DNA of 64,000 nt from Mycobacterium kiyosense. Its GTDB lineage: Bacteria > Actinomycetota > Actinomycetes > Mycobacteriales > Mycobacteriaceae. Shown here piece after piece: positions 28,151-37,580 of this stretch (positions are counted from its first letter, which is position 1; each line of letters begins with the position of its first letter). The stretch is from the NCBI GenBank assembly GCA_021654635.1, contig AP025179.1:62001-126000 (forward strand), given 5' to 3'. Below the pieces are notes generated by a model that had not been told where the DNA came from, searched no databases, and saw only the letters and a program-made list of their open reading frames with translations. A program made the translations under genes and the position numbers.

Positions 28151-29815
28151 TCAACCGGGCAGGTTTGCCGCCGTTGGCCTTCCGCGTTCCAGGATCACGA
28201 CCACGCCGGTGGAGCCGTCGACACGCACCAAGTCGCCGTCCCGGAGGTCCCGTGTGCCCGAGCTGGTGCCGATCACGCAGGGCACACCGAGTTCGCGCGC
28301 GACGATCGCGCCGTGGGAGACGGCGGCGCCGATGTCGATCACGACTGCCGCGGCGACAGTCATCAACGAGACCCAGCTGGGATCGGTGGTCGGGCAGACC
28401 AAGATGTCGCCGTTGTCGATGTCGACATCGTCGGCGGAATCCAGCACCACGCGAACCCGGCCTTCGACGATGCCCGGGCTCGCACCGAGCCCGGTTACCT
28501 CGCTGACGTCCCTGAGTTCGAGGGCGCCCAGGGGAATTTCGGCCGGCGTGCCCAGCCAGGTTTCTGGAAGTGCGACCTGCAGCAGTTGGGTCCGTAGTGC
28601 CCGCCGCCGTGCTACCAGATCGGTTGTCTCGCCGGGATCGCGCCGGCGGACCTCGGTGAGTTCGTCTGAGAAGAAGTAGAAGGCATCGTCGGGATCGGTG
28701 AGCGTTCCCGCTGTGACCAGCTCGCTGCCCAGGGCACGAGCGGCGGCGCGGCCACAGTCGATCGCCAACAGTGTGGATGCCTTGTTGCCCTGGATGGCCC
28801 GCGAGGCCGCCGGCGCCAGCCGGATCGCCAGCCGTGCGGCGGGGCGCCGGTGCGCTGGCAGATCTCTCAGGATGCTGGCCACCGTACGGTCACGCTCGGC
28901 GACCGCGCGGGCGCGACGCTGTGCGGGTGGTTCGGACTGCGCGATGGCGCCCAACAGTCGCTCCAGCGGGCGCCGGTCCTCCCGCCACACTCGGGCCGCC
29001 GGATCTCCGGAATTCGGACCCTGATACCCGTGGTCGACCAGAAACCGATCAAGCGACATTCGTTCCGTAGCAACGAGATAAAGATCGTCGGCGATGCGGG
29101 CCTCATCGGTGCCCGCAGCTCCGGCCAGCAGCGTGCTCATAGCGTTCTGCTGGCCCGTGAGCTCGCAGATCGAGGTCAGCTGAGCCGAGACTGCCTGGAT
29201 CAACATCCGCATCCACATTTGCAGTTCCATCGCGAAGGTGAACCGTGCCAGCGATTCGGCGAGCACTTCTTCGGGTTGCAGCCCGACCCGCGGCTGGTCT
29301 CCGTCGACGACGGTGCGCCACCAATTCTCGATCGAGCTTCGGGTTTGGCCGGGGATGCCGCGGCCGGTCATCAGGATCCTGGGCACGCGCGCCAATACCG
29401 ACGGAATCCGGCTCAGGTCGTTGACGTCAACGAAGTCCTTCCGTGCTGAACCCAGCAGGTCACGCTCGACGTCCTCACCCTTGACGCCGGGAAGCGCCGC
29501 GAAGGTCCGGCGTGCGACGTCGACGTTGGCGGCGAGCCGCCCCCGAAACGATCCTATGAGGCGCTCGCTGGCCGAGACGGGAAGGACAGCCCCCCGCGCC
29601 GACACCATCCCCAGGTCGTACAGTCCGCGCCGCAGGCCCACCTCGGTCGCATACGTGTAGTAGCTGGCCGACAAGGGCCGCATCACGCCGGGCATCACTT
29701 CAGACGCATTGACGGTGGTCCAGAGCACCTCGGGCGCCGAAACGCACGTCAAGCCCTCGTCCACATTGCCGCTTCTCGCCTGCGCCTCGGTCGGCCCGAT
29801 GATCTTGTCGTTCAT
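28151..29815 (-). CDS. PEP-utilizing (phosphohistidine swivel) protein without ATP-grasp domain
   Basis: 554 residues. It begins near the point that corresponds to the middle of PEP synthase/rifampicin phosphotransferase (VLWTTVNASEVMPGVMRPLS near residue 30), has a long helical region, and ends with the swivel domain (GLGASPGIVEGRVRVVLDSA; GDILVCPTTDPSWVSLM; AAVSHGAIVARELGVPCV, with the phosphorylatable His about residue 501). The N-terminal ATP-binding domain is entirely missing. Without it the protein cannot phosphorylate itself from ATP, so it would need a partner (the 925-residue paralogue is a candidate) or act as a lyase/carrier. It is divergent from a CrtC-like gene. Confidence 0.85.
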   Translation of the reverse strand: MNDKIIGPTEAQARSGNVDEGLTCVSAPEVLWTTVNASEVMPGVMRPLSASYYTYATEVGLRRGLYDLGMVSARGAVLPVSASERLIGSFRGRLAANVDVARRTFAALPGVKGEDVERDLLGSARKDFVDVNDLSRIPSVLARVPRILMTGRGIPGQTRSSIENWWRTVVDGDQPRVGLQPEEVLAESLARFTFAMELQMWMRMLIQAVSAQLTSICELTGQQNAMSTLLAGAAGTDEARIADDLYLVATERMSLDRFLVDHGYQGPNSGDPAARVWREDRRPLERLLGAIAQSEPPAQRRARAVAERDRTVASILRDLPAHRRPAARLAIRLAPAASRAIQGNKASTLLAIDCGRAAARALGSELVTAGTLTDPDDAFYFFSDELTEVRRRDPGETTDLVARRRALRTQLLQVALPETWLGTPAEIPLGALELRDVSEVTGLGASPGIVEGRVRVVLDSADDVDIDNGDILVCPTTDPSWVSLMTVAAAVVIDIGAAVSHGAIVARELGVPCVIGTSSGTRDLRDGDLVRVDGSTGVVVILERGRPTAANLPG

Positions 29816-30094
29816 GCCCGCTCCTTCGCGCCGCTACGGTCGATTCGTACGATAGTGATAACGATCGGTCACGTCGATGGGGTAACTGTGGGGATTTTCC
29901 TCAGCAACAAGCGGCTCTGTTCAGGCTGCACCCAGATCGGCTAATGTCAACGAACGTTCATCATGCAACTGGTTCTCAGGGGACTTCCGTGATCCCGGCT
30001 CGCTGGGGTCACACGCTAAGGGCCTGCTCGCTAAGTCGAGCAAGCGCATTCGCAACCTGCATCGACTTGGGAATCAGGGAGGAGTAGCACAGCC
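29816..30094. promoter_or_regulatory. Divergent promoter region
   Basis: 279 bases between the minus-strand swivel gene and the plus-strand CrtC-like gene. Nothing resembling a gene. A ribosome-binding site GGGAGGAG precedes the GTG at 30095. No long inverted repeat is evident. Confidence 0.5.
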
Positions 30095-31072
30095 GTGGAT
30101 CTGAACACCGTGCCGCGAACCGGAGTGCCGGGGTGGAGCGAAACCCGTTGGAACGGCAGCTGGAATCCCGCCGAAGGAGTCGGCATCTATCTGCATGTCG
30201 GCCGGTACCGGCACGATCTGGATTACTGGTGGGCACAGATCGTCACCTATCTTCCGGACGGCCGGCTGACCGTCGACCGGCGCTGGGGCCGCAACACCAA
30301 TGAGGCTGGGCTCACCCTGCAAGATTTCGACTTGACGATGACCGAGACGGGCTGGACCTGTTCCTATGACAGCGTTGCGCAAGTCACCACCACCGCAAGG
30401 CTTGCGACGGGTGTGCGAGGCAGTTCGGCGCCAGTTGTGCGGGTGTGCTTCGATGTCGAGGCGGTCGGACGCCACCGCGAATGGGATATGTATGCGGGTC
30501 GCGATGCGATCGGAGAGATCGCCGGTGATATGCACATCCAGCAGAGCTTTTCCACCACCGGAACGCTTCGGGCCGGCGACGAGCATTACCGGTTGGACGG
30601 TATCGGCTTCAAAGATCACTCGGCCGGATCCAGAATTATCGACGGTTGGTATCGCCACCACTACCTGATGCTGGTGGCCGACTCCTGGACGGCTCACATG
30701 CTCACGATGATGCCGGGACCAGGAGCGAAATCCTCGTTGGGAGTGCTGATGCGGGATGGCATCGACACCGCCATAACCGGATTCGATATGCCCGAGTTGG
30801 CAGATTCCGCGGGCGGACCTGTTCACGGGCCCGTGGTGTTCGAGCTGGCCACTGGCGAGCGCCACGAGTTCGATTCCGAGCTCATCCATGCGATGCCGGT
30901 GACGATCACGGAGGACAACGACAACCTCAATGGGATCGACTGGGAGAACAGTGGCGATCCCATTGTGCTCATCGAGGGCAAAGGCCGGCTGACTGGCTCG
31001 GACGGCTCAGTGGTTTACGGCTTCCACGAACGGTCGGCGCGGCGCAGCCTGGTGGCGCGACCCCATCCGTAA
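30095..31072 (+). CDS. CrtC/lipocalin-like protein of unknown function, copy 1 of 4
   Basis: 325 residues from a GTG. Rich in Trp/Tyr/His beta-strand sequence: SWNPAEGVGIYLHVGRYRHD near residue 18, YWWAQIVTYLPDG, and GIGFKDHSAGSRIIDGWYRH near residue 172. This is the two-domain lipocalin-like pattern of hydroxyneurosporene synthase (CrtC)/AttH-type proteins; I recall related actinobacterial domains listed as DUF7064/DUF7065. Related copies occur at 31325, 32299 and 42485 with the shared F(R/K)DHS/T motif. No signal peptide. Probably binds or hydrates a hydrophobic molecule; the reaction is unknown. Confidence 0.78.
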   Translation: MDLNTVPRTGVPGWSETRWNGSWNPAEGVGIYLHVGRYRHDLDYWWAQIVTYLPDGRLTVDRRWGRNTNEAGLTLQDFDLTMTETGWTCSYDSVAQVTTTARLATGVRGSSAPVVRVCFDVEAVGRHREWDMYAGRDAIGEIAGDMHIQQSFSTTGTLRAGDEHYRLDGIGFKDHSAGSRIIDGWYRHHYLMLVADSWTAHMLTMMPGPGAKSSLGVLMRDGIDTAITGFDMPELADSAGGPVHGPVVFELATGERHEFDSELIHAMPVTITEDNDNLNGIDWENSGDPIVLIEGKGRLTGSDGSVVYGFHERSARRSLVARPHP

Positions 31073-31324
31073 AGCGTTTTGCTGTAAGGCTTTTGCAACC
31101 AATGAATCCAGTTCTCCGAGATGTCTTTAGCGTGCACACCATGCCTACGGGAGCTCCGTCACGACGCAGCGCGCCCGTATTCGTCGCGGGCGCAAAGTGT
31201 TCCAGCCCCGAGGCCGCCTGTTGCCTCGCAGGTGTAAGCCTCGTGGTGTGGAGGCGCGCGACCACGTCGGAGCCCAACCGGTTCCACTCATTGCTCAGCA
31301 ATTACCACGGCCCATGGAGATGTC

Positions 31325-32302
31325 ATGCCATCGACGATCGTCGACCCAGTACACGACTGCATTCAGCAAGATCCCGGCGCGCCCGGGTGGAGCGAAAATC
31401 TTGTCATCCAAGCTCATGACACGTGCTCGGACGTCTCGGTCTGGGCGCACTGGAGCCGGATCCCGGGGTCGTCCCACATCTGGGAGGGGGTCCTTGCGGT
31501 CTATTTGGAAAAGAGCCAGTTGCTGGTGAGCCGGACCTTCGGACCCTCAGCGTACGAACAAACGGCGTCCAGCGGCCCGCTGTCGTTCGAATGCGTTACG
31601 CCGGCCGAAGCGTGGCGGATGCGGTTCGACGGCATGGCCCGTCGGACCTGCAGTCAGAGCGTGTCAGCCGCAGCGCTGTCAGACGACGTTTTCGAACGGC
31701 TGTCCGTGGACCTCGACTTCGTTGGTGTGCACCCTATCTGGAGCGCCCACGGAAGCATGGAAGAACAGAGCTGGGCAACCGCCCACCTCGAACAAGGGGG
31801 ACGCATCCGCGGTCAAGTGACCGTTGCCGGCCATCAAGTCGAGATCAACACGACGGGATTCCGCGACCACTCATACGGCCCACGGAACTACCGTGGCATG
31901 GCCGGAAACACCTGGTGCACAGCCATCTTCCCGAGCGGACGGGCTATTCTGGGCCTCAACGTGTGGCAGACCGCGGGTCCGGGGCTGGCTGTGGGGTTCG
32001 TCTGGGACGGTACTCAGATGCACGACGCCACTGAGGTGAGATTGCCCCAACTCCGCAGCACCGACGGCGAACCCGCCGCATTTGTCGCTGAGATCGCTAC
32101 ATCCTCTGGAACCGAACGTATTGCGGTTAAACAAACCCACCGCATGACCTGGACACTGAACGAGCCCGTCGGCATGACGGCGGGAGCCCTCAACGACACT
32201 GACGCAATCCGTGTCGTCGAGAGTCCGGCCACCATCACCTGGGGAGACGAGACCGCAGGTGGCTGGATTGAAAAAACTCTGCGGCCAAGCCAATTCGGCT
32301 AG
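31325..32302 (+). CDS. CrtC/lipocalin-like protein, copy 2 of 4
   Basis: 325 residues: PGAPGWSENLVIQAHDTCSD at the start, VSVWAHWSRIPGSSHIWEGV, and TTGFRDHSYGPRNYRGMAGN near residue 178, the family motif FRDHSxGxRNY. Closer to copy 3 (32299) than to copy 1; both share the strand pattern ENLVI/ENLIM...HWSR and the closing segment (E/G)TGGWIEK or GTGWIER. It follows copy 1 by 252 bases on the same strand and converges with copy 3. No catalytic family assignment is possible. Confidence 0.78.
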   Translation: MPSTIVDPVHDCIQQDPGAPGWSENLVIQAHDTCSDVSVWAHWSRIPGSSHIWEGVLAVYLEKSQLLVSRTFGPSAYEQTASSGPLSFECVTPAEAWRMRFDGMARRTCSQSVSAAALSDDVFERLSVDLDFVGVHPIWSAHGSMEEQSWATAHLEQGGRIRGQVTVAGHQVEINTTGFRDHSYGPRNYRGMAGNTWCTAIFPSGRAILGLNVWQTAGPGLAVGFVWDGTQMHDATEVRLPQLRSTDGEPAAFVAEIATSSGTERIAVKQTHRMTWTLNEPVGMTAGALNDTDAIRVVESPATITWGDETAGGWIEKTLRPSQFG

Positions 32303-33312
32303 AACCGACTTTGCGGCCGGCGTGTCAAGCGGCCGGCTCGATTCGTGCGTTCAATCCATCCCGTGCCGCGCTCGCCGTTCCATTGCACGACGGTCGGGCC
32401 TTCGACGTTGATGGTGTTGCGGTCGTCGGTCCAGCTGGTGCCCAAGGGCATTTCGAGTGGGTGCGCAAGATGGAACGACATCGCGTGCTGCATCGTGACA
32501 TCGATGGACATGGGACCGAGTTCGCTGTCGAGTTCCACGGTGAACGACCGGGGCGATCCTGCCGGGTCGTCGAGACCCGGTGTTCTTGTCGGTGAAGCGG
32601 GAAGCATCTTGCCGTCTTCGACGACGAAGCCGAATCGTGCATGCTCGGGGCCGTGGTCGCTGTCGTGCCAGGCCTCGAGCACCAGAAATACCCTGCCGCT
32701 GGGGAAAAACCCGTAGCACCAGGCGTGCCGGTCCAGAGTCAGGTAGTTGCGCCGCCCCCAGGTGTGGTCCCGGAACGCAAGGCAGTCAACGTGAATGGCC
32801 TCGGCCGCGTCGATCACGATATCTCCGGTGACGCGCCCACCCTGCTCCAGGTGGCCGTCGCCCCAGTCCTGGTTGTCCATCGCGGCGCCCGCACTGAAGG
32901 TGCCGAATACTCCTTCGAAGACCAGATCGGCTTCGAGCGACACGGTCGGGCCATCCGGGACTAGCGCGCTCGCCGCGATGTCGGTGGTGGTCTTGGTGGC
33001 ATGTCCGCTGAACCTGGCGTGCCAGCGCTGCAAGGGTTGCTCGACGGTGAAGGAGCAGTTGCCCGAGCTCGCGACGTCGTGGTTGTTGCCGTGGGCGCCG
33101 AACTCCCTGCGGCACAATATCTCTCCGCCGGGTCGGTAGATCACCACCAGTCCCTCCCAGCGATTGGGATCGGTGTGCATGCGGCTCCAGTGCCAGTAGA
33201 ACGCGTGGTCACTGGCCTGGTCGTATCCCATCATGATGAGGTTTTCGCTGTACTCGGCGGTCAGCGGGTCCGGGAGATGGAGCTGATCACGCTGAACGTC
33301 GGTCTCGATCAT
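32299..33312 (-). CDS. CrtC/lipocalin-like protein, copy 3 of 4, coupled to the large swivel kinase
   Basis: 337 residues: EYSENLIMMGYDQASDHAFY near residue 20, WHWSRMHTDPNRWEGLVVIY, and CLAFRDHTWGRRNYLTLDRH near residue 185. Its ATG overlaps the stop of the 925-residue PEP-utilizing protein (33309-33312, ATGA), so the two are translationally coupled and probably act together. That overlap is the strongest link between the CrtC-like and swivel families in this cluster. It converges with copy 2, whose stop overlaps by four bases. Confidence 0.8.
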   Translation of the reverse strand: MIETDVQRDQLHLPDPLTAEYSENLIMMGYDQASDHAFYWHWSRMHTDPNRWEGLVVIYRPGGEILCRREFGAHGNNHDVASSGNCSFTVEQPLQRWHARFSGHATKTTTDIAASALVPDGPTVSLEADLVFEGVFGTFSAGAAMDNQDWGDGHLEQGGRVTGDIVIDAAEAIHVDCLAFRDHTWGRRNYLTLDRHAWCYGFFPSGRVFLVLEAWHDSDHGPEHARFGFVVEDGKMLPASPTRTPGLDDPAGSPRSFTVELDSELGPMSIDVTMQHAMSFHLAHPLEMPLGTSWTDDRNTINVEGPTVVQWNGERGTGWIERTNRAGRLTRRPQSRF

Positions 33313-36086
33313 CGGGCGACCTCTGCCATTTCTTTGGAATCGAGTTGTCCGTCCTGGATTTCGAGGTGGACTCGTCCCGTATCGCCGTCGACGGTGATCA
33401 ATGCTCCGTCGGGGATCAGTTCGGTCGCGCCGGCGATCTGCACTGCGGGAAAACCGTATTCGCGAGCCAGCAGCGATCCGTGCGCGAGCATTCCACCCGT
33501 CTCCAGCACGATGCCGGAGATAACGAGAAATACCGGAGTCCAGCCGGGATCGGTGTGGTTGGTGACCAAGATGTCGCCCTTCTGGACCCGGCCGATCTCC
33601 TCTACGCCGTGCAGGACGCGGGCCCGGCCCGTGATGGTGCCGTGGCTGGTGCCGATACCCGTCAGATCGTCATCGGCGTTGTCGCCGCTCATCGTCACCG
33701 GCTTGCCCGCTTGCAGGTAGGTGGGCAGCTTGGCCTCCCGCGCGACGAAGCGGTCGAAGTCACGCATCCGCCCGGCGATTTTCGCCTTGGTCAACGGCGT
33801 CGCCTCGTTGCGCCGCAACACCTCGTAAAGTTCGCTGCGGCTGAGGAATTGGAAGTCGCGATCGGTGGTGAAGATGCCGCGCTCGGAAAGCCTGCGCCCG
33901 ATCTCGAGGAATGCGCGCTTGGCCGAGTACGTCGAGCGGTCGATGTAGTATCTCTCGTCGTCACGCACGATCAGGAATTTCAGCAGCCAGTCGTGGATGA
34001 GCTTGAACAGTTCGGCCCGGAGAAACCCGAACGGGCGTTTCTTGATGTTGTCGACGACTTCGTCGAGCACCGCATCGCGGCGGGCGTTGACACGTTGTTC
34101 GTTGCCTTCGGGATCGAGCGCCTCCGGGCTGGACAGCATCGTCTGCCACGCCCGGTAATCCATCGCTGGATCTTCGAGTCGGCGCGGATAGTAGATGTCG
34201 CGTTCGGCATGCCCGCGGTGTGCGTTAGCTTGCGCGAACACTCGGTATCGCTGCAGAAAGTCCCGCCCCGCCGCGGAGTTCTCTAATGCGACGAAGAAAT
34301 CGTTTCCCGGGTTGTCGTCGAAAAGTGCTCGCAGGTCAGTTGATTCACGGATCTCCTCGGCGAAGGCGAGGAGATCGATGTTCTCCTGCAGCGTCGCCGT
34401 CCGGCGGGCGGCACCGGAGAGCAGTTCGCCGAACGCCAGGGGGTTGTCTCCGGTGTACCAGTGCGCGAGCATCCAGCCGAGAAAAGAGAATGCGTCTCTG
34501 GCATAGAGGTAGTAGCCGGCCCAAAGCTGTTCGGCGAAAGAGAATTCCAGCTCGAGGAGCTCTTCGACATGGCGCTCGAGCGCGCGATCGGACAGCCTGC
34601 GCAGTTGTTCGTCGGGCAACCCCGACGCTTCCTCGACGCGGTTGTAAAACCAATCGTCGAAGGTCTTGAGGAACGCATACGGTGTGTTGGCCGGGTCGCC
34701 CGCAGCGGTGATCCGGGCGTGCATCTTCAGATACCGGGCGATGCTGAACGGCGAGGACAGGATCTCTCCGTGCCAGGTGGGTGGCACGTGGTTGAGCACG
34801 TTGGGTCCGGGCCGGAAAGCCGGGAACACTGTGTGTTCGATGATGGCTCGTTCGAGACCGCTGTTGAAGTAGGCCTCGGCCTTGTGGAATTTGAACATTC
34901 GGCCCTGTTTCATCTCTGGTATGCCCCAGAGGTCGGCGCAGCGGGAGTAGGCACGGGTGAACATCTCGGCGCGCCATGAATAGAACAGCGGTGTCACCGC
35001 GCCGGTCCACTGTTCGTCGGCCCAGGTACGGGTCCAGATTGCGTCGGGGCGGTCGGGCAGCTTCTGCCAGTCGTCGACGTGGCTGTCCCATGAAAGGTCA
35101 ACCCCGGTGACCGGCCGCGACTGGAGGAGGTAGAACCGGCCTCCCGCCATCGCCCACTCGATGTCCTGAGGTATTGCGTGGTAAGCGGTCTCGACGCGCC
35201 TACCGAGCGCCCCGAGTTCAGCGAGCTCATGGTCGGTCAGGGTGAACCGGTTACGGTCCTCGGCGGCGGTCTCGCGACTGACGGTGCCGTGCGCGGCGTC
35301 GGGATCGCGCACGATCGTGACTTCCTTGTCGCCGAGGGTGCGTTCTACTGGTTCCAGTGTTTCGCTGTCGAGTACCCAGCAATCCGGGGTGACGATGCCG
35401 GCCACCACGCTCTCACCCAGTCCCCAGTTGGCGTTGATCACCATCTGTTCGGTATCCGCTGTCAGGGGATTGGCGGTGAACAGCACACCGGCGACCTCGG
35501 ATTCGACCATCTCCTGGATCACGACGGCGATTCTGGCGCTGCCATGATCGATGCCCGCGCGGTGACGGTAGTGGGTCGCGCGGGCGGTCCACATCGATGC
35601 CCAGCACCGTTTGACGGCGTCGATCACCGCCTCGGCGCCACGGATGTCCAGATAGGTGTCGTGCAGTCCGGCGAAAGACGTGCCGGCCAGGTCCTCGGCG
35701 GTCCCCGACGACCGAACCGCCACATAGCTGTCCACCGGCAGCTGCCCGTAGCAGTCGGCGATCTCGGCAGCCAGCTCGGCGGGCATCGAAGCCTCGATGA
35801 TGGCGCCGCGGATGTGTGCGGTGGTCTGCTCGAAGGCCGCCGCGTCGTCGTAGTCGGCTTCGGCCAGCACGGTGGCGATGCGGTGCTGCAGCCCGGACTG
35901 CTCGATAAACGTGCTGTAGGCGTTCGTGGTGACGACGAGGCCCTCGGGCACGGGGAAGCCCGCCCGGCTCAGGGCGGCGAGGTTGGCCCCCTTGCCGCCG
36001 GTGTGTTCCGCGCGTTGGGCGCGGGAGTCATTGAGCGCCAGCACATTGCTCACGGCAGTCATCCATTCCGCTCGGCGTTGAGACAT
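33309..36086 (-). CDS. PEP synthase/rifampicin-phosphotransferase-like enzyme, full length
   Basis: 925 residues: N-terminal ATP-grasp (HTGGKGANLAALSRAGFPVP near residue 28, VRSSGTAEDLAGTSFAGLHD near 123, IEWAMAGGRFYLLQSRPVTG near 315), a long helical middle starting WTRTWADEQWTGAVTPLFYS, and the C-terminal swivel domain with the phosphohistidine loop GGMLAHGSLLAREYGFPAV (His about 869). This is the architecture of PEP synthase and of rifampicin phosphotransferase: ATP phosphorylates the swivel His, which then phosphorylates a substrate. The middle domain does not obviously match either, so the acceptor is unknown. The internal ATG at 36062 is an alternative start. Divergent from a flavoprotein gene across a strong palindrome. 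Confidence 0.88.
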   Translation of the reverse strand: MSQRRAEWMTAVSNVLALNDSRAQRAEHTGGKGANLAALSRAGFPVPEGLVVTTNAYSTFIEQSGLQHRIATVLAEADYDDAAAFEQTTAHIRGAIIEASMPAELAAEIADCYGQLPVDSYVAVRSSGTAEDLAGTSFAGLHDTYLDIRGAEAVIDAVKRCWASMWTARATHYRHRAGIDHGSARIAVVIQEMVESEVAGVLFTANPLTADTEQMVINANWGLGESVVAGIVTPDCWVLDSETLEPVERTLGDKEVTIVRDPDAAHGTVSRETAAEDRNRFTLTDHELAELGALGRRVETAYHAIPQDIEWAMAGGRFYLLQSRPVTGVDLSWDSHVDDWQKLPDRPDAIWTRTWADEQWTGAVTPLFYSWRAEMFTRAYSRCADLWGIPEMKQGRMFKFHKAEAYFNSGLERAIIEHTVFPAFRPGPNVLNHVPPTWHGEILSSPFSIARYLKMHARITAAGDPANTPYAFLKTFDDWFYNRVEEASGLPDEQLRRLSDRALERHVEELLELEFSFAEQLWAGYYLYARDAFSFLGWMLAHWYTGDNPLAFGELLSGAARRTATLQENIDLLAFAEEIRESTDLRALFDDNPGNDFFVALENSAAGRDFLQRYRVFAQANAHRGHAERDIYYPRRLEDPAMDYRAWQTMLSSPEALDPEGNEQRVNARRDAVLDEVVDNIKKRPFGFLRAELFKLIHDWLLKFLIVRDDERYYIDRSTYSAKRAFLEIGRRLSERGIFTTDRDFQFLSRSELYEVLRRNEATPLTKAKIAGRMRDFDRFVAREAKLPTYLQAGKPVTMSGDNADDDLTGIGTSHGTITGRARVLHGVEEIGRVQKGDILVTNHTDPGWTPVFLVISGIVLETGGMLAHGSLLAREYGFPAVQIAGATELIPDGALITVDGDTGRVHLEIQDGQLDSKEMAEVAR

Positions 36087-36112
36087 GGTCCGGCGTTTAA
36101 CTTACATTATGG

Positions 36113-36150
36113 CCTTACATACTGTCTCGAGTTCAGGACAGTATGTAAGG
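36113..36150 (+). promoter_or_regulatory. 14-bp perfect inverted repeat between divergent swivel-kinase and flavoprotein genes, probable TetR operator
   Basis: CCTTACATACTGTC (36113-36126) and GACAGTATGTAAGG (36137-36150) are exact inverted arms with a 10-base spacer, centred in the 100-base gap between the two divergent genes. A further half-site CTTACAT occurs about ten bases upstream. Two TetR genes follow the flavoprotein, so a TetR dimer controlling both directions is likely. The half-site core CATACTG recurs at 47039-47045. Confidence 0.75.
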
Positions 36151-36186
36151 TCGAGACGTCAGACGCCGGTTGACAGGGAGGTTGCA

Positions 36187-37580
36187 ATGGCGGAAACCAG
36201 TGGTTCAGGACCGGTGTTCGTCGTCGGCGCCGGCCCGTCGGGGCTGGCCGCCGCACACCGGCTCACCGCCAAGGGCCACCCGGTCGTGGTGCTCGAGCGA
36301 CGCGATCGGGTGGGCGGACAGCTGCTCACCGTCAAGCAGGACGGCTTCCTGATGGAGACCGGCGCCACCGTGCTTCCCGAGGCGTACTTGGCGGTGATGC
36401 GGTTGGTCGACGAGATCGGCATGCGGGGCGAGCTGATCCCGTCAAACTCGCTGATGGGCTTTGTTCGCGACCGGACGCTGCACTTGCTGCGGGCCGACAA
36501 CCTGGCGCTGGACGCCGCCCGTACCAAGCTCTTGTCCACCCGCGCCAAGCTCCAGGTCGGCAAGCTGGCGATCGATGCGCTGCGGATCGGTAAACTGCTT
36601 AGCTACGAGGATCTTTCGATTGCCAGCGCCTACGATCGCGAGACGCCTGCAGCCTACGCCGCCCGTCGCGGGATCAGCGGCGAACTGTACGACTACTTGA
36701 TCGAACCGACGGTGCGAGCGGGCGCCGGCGTGCCCGGCGACGTCATCTCGGTCGTCGAATTTTTCTTTCTCTGGCAGAAGGTGCTCGGGACCAAGCTCTT
36801 TGCCTTTCGCGACGGGTACACGTCGTTCATGCAGCGGCTGGCCGCGCCGTTGGACGTCCGCCTCGGGGTCACCGTCGAGGAAATCGTCGAGCGCCCCGAG
36901 GACGTCGAGATCACCTGGAGCGGCCCCGACGGACAGCACACCGAGACCGGGGCGGGCGCGATCGTCAGTTCGATGGGCAACGAAGTCCCCGACTTGCTTC
37001 CCCAGCTTGAGTCCGATCGGGCTGCGTTCCTCAAGAACCTGCGCTACACGTCGTGCATCAACATCAACGTCGGGCTGTCGCGGCCGCCCGCCGGCATGCC
37101 GGCATCCTTCGTGGTTTTCCCCCCGACCGTCTTCGGATGCACTGTTCGCGATCATCGCCGAGCACAATAAGGCGCCGGGTCGTACACGGCCTGGCAAGGG
37201 CCTGATCGGACTGTATTCGATGAACGAATGGGCCGTCGAACATGCCGACGACGATGACGACGCCGTCCTCGCGGGGCTGTTGCGGGATGCTGAACCGCTG
37301 ATGCCCGGCGTCACCAACGACATCGAATTCGTCCGGGTCAACCGGTGGTACCCGGTTCTGGTCTATAGCCACCCGGGCCTCTACCGCGAGCTCGGCCACT
37401 TCTATGCCACGCGGCGCCGGGGGAAGCCGGATCCATCTTGCCGGCTCCTACAACTCGTCGGGCAACGTCAACACCGCCGTCGCCGCCGGTGAGCGCGCCG
37501 CCAGGGAACTTGCCGACGCACTCGCGACGGCGTCGCACCGCGCGACCGCGCCGTCGCGCCGCCGCGTGGCCGGCTGCTGA
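36187..37580 (+). CDS. FAD-dependent phytoene-desaturase/amine-oxidase-like protein (two frameshifts)
   Basis: About 463 residues. Starts at the ATG at 36187 (MAETSGSGPVFVVGAGPSGL) with a dinucleotide-binding GAGPSG, followed by VVVLERRDRVGGQLLTVKQD, the GG-FAD signature of the CrtI/amine-oxidase superfamily. The frame breaks at the C run 37119-37124 (+1) and the G run at about 37419-37423 (+1). In the last frame the FAD-closing segment IHLAGSYNSSGNVNTAVAAG, then ERAARELADAL, is clear. It has the conserved terminal Gly-x-x-(S/N)-x-N-x-A-V motif and is probably a redox enzyme acting on a hydrophobic substrate. ATGA overlap with the TetR gene. Confidence 0.85.

Noticed and set aside
33345..34286. 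Plus-strand open frame over the large swivel kinase
   Set aside because: Antisense shadow with no family signature; the minus strand encodes a full PEP-synthase-like enzyme.
35178..36173. Plus-strand open frame over the ATP-grasp region
   Set aside because: Antisense shadow; it also runs across the palindromic operator and lacks a start site.
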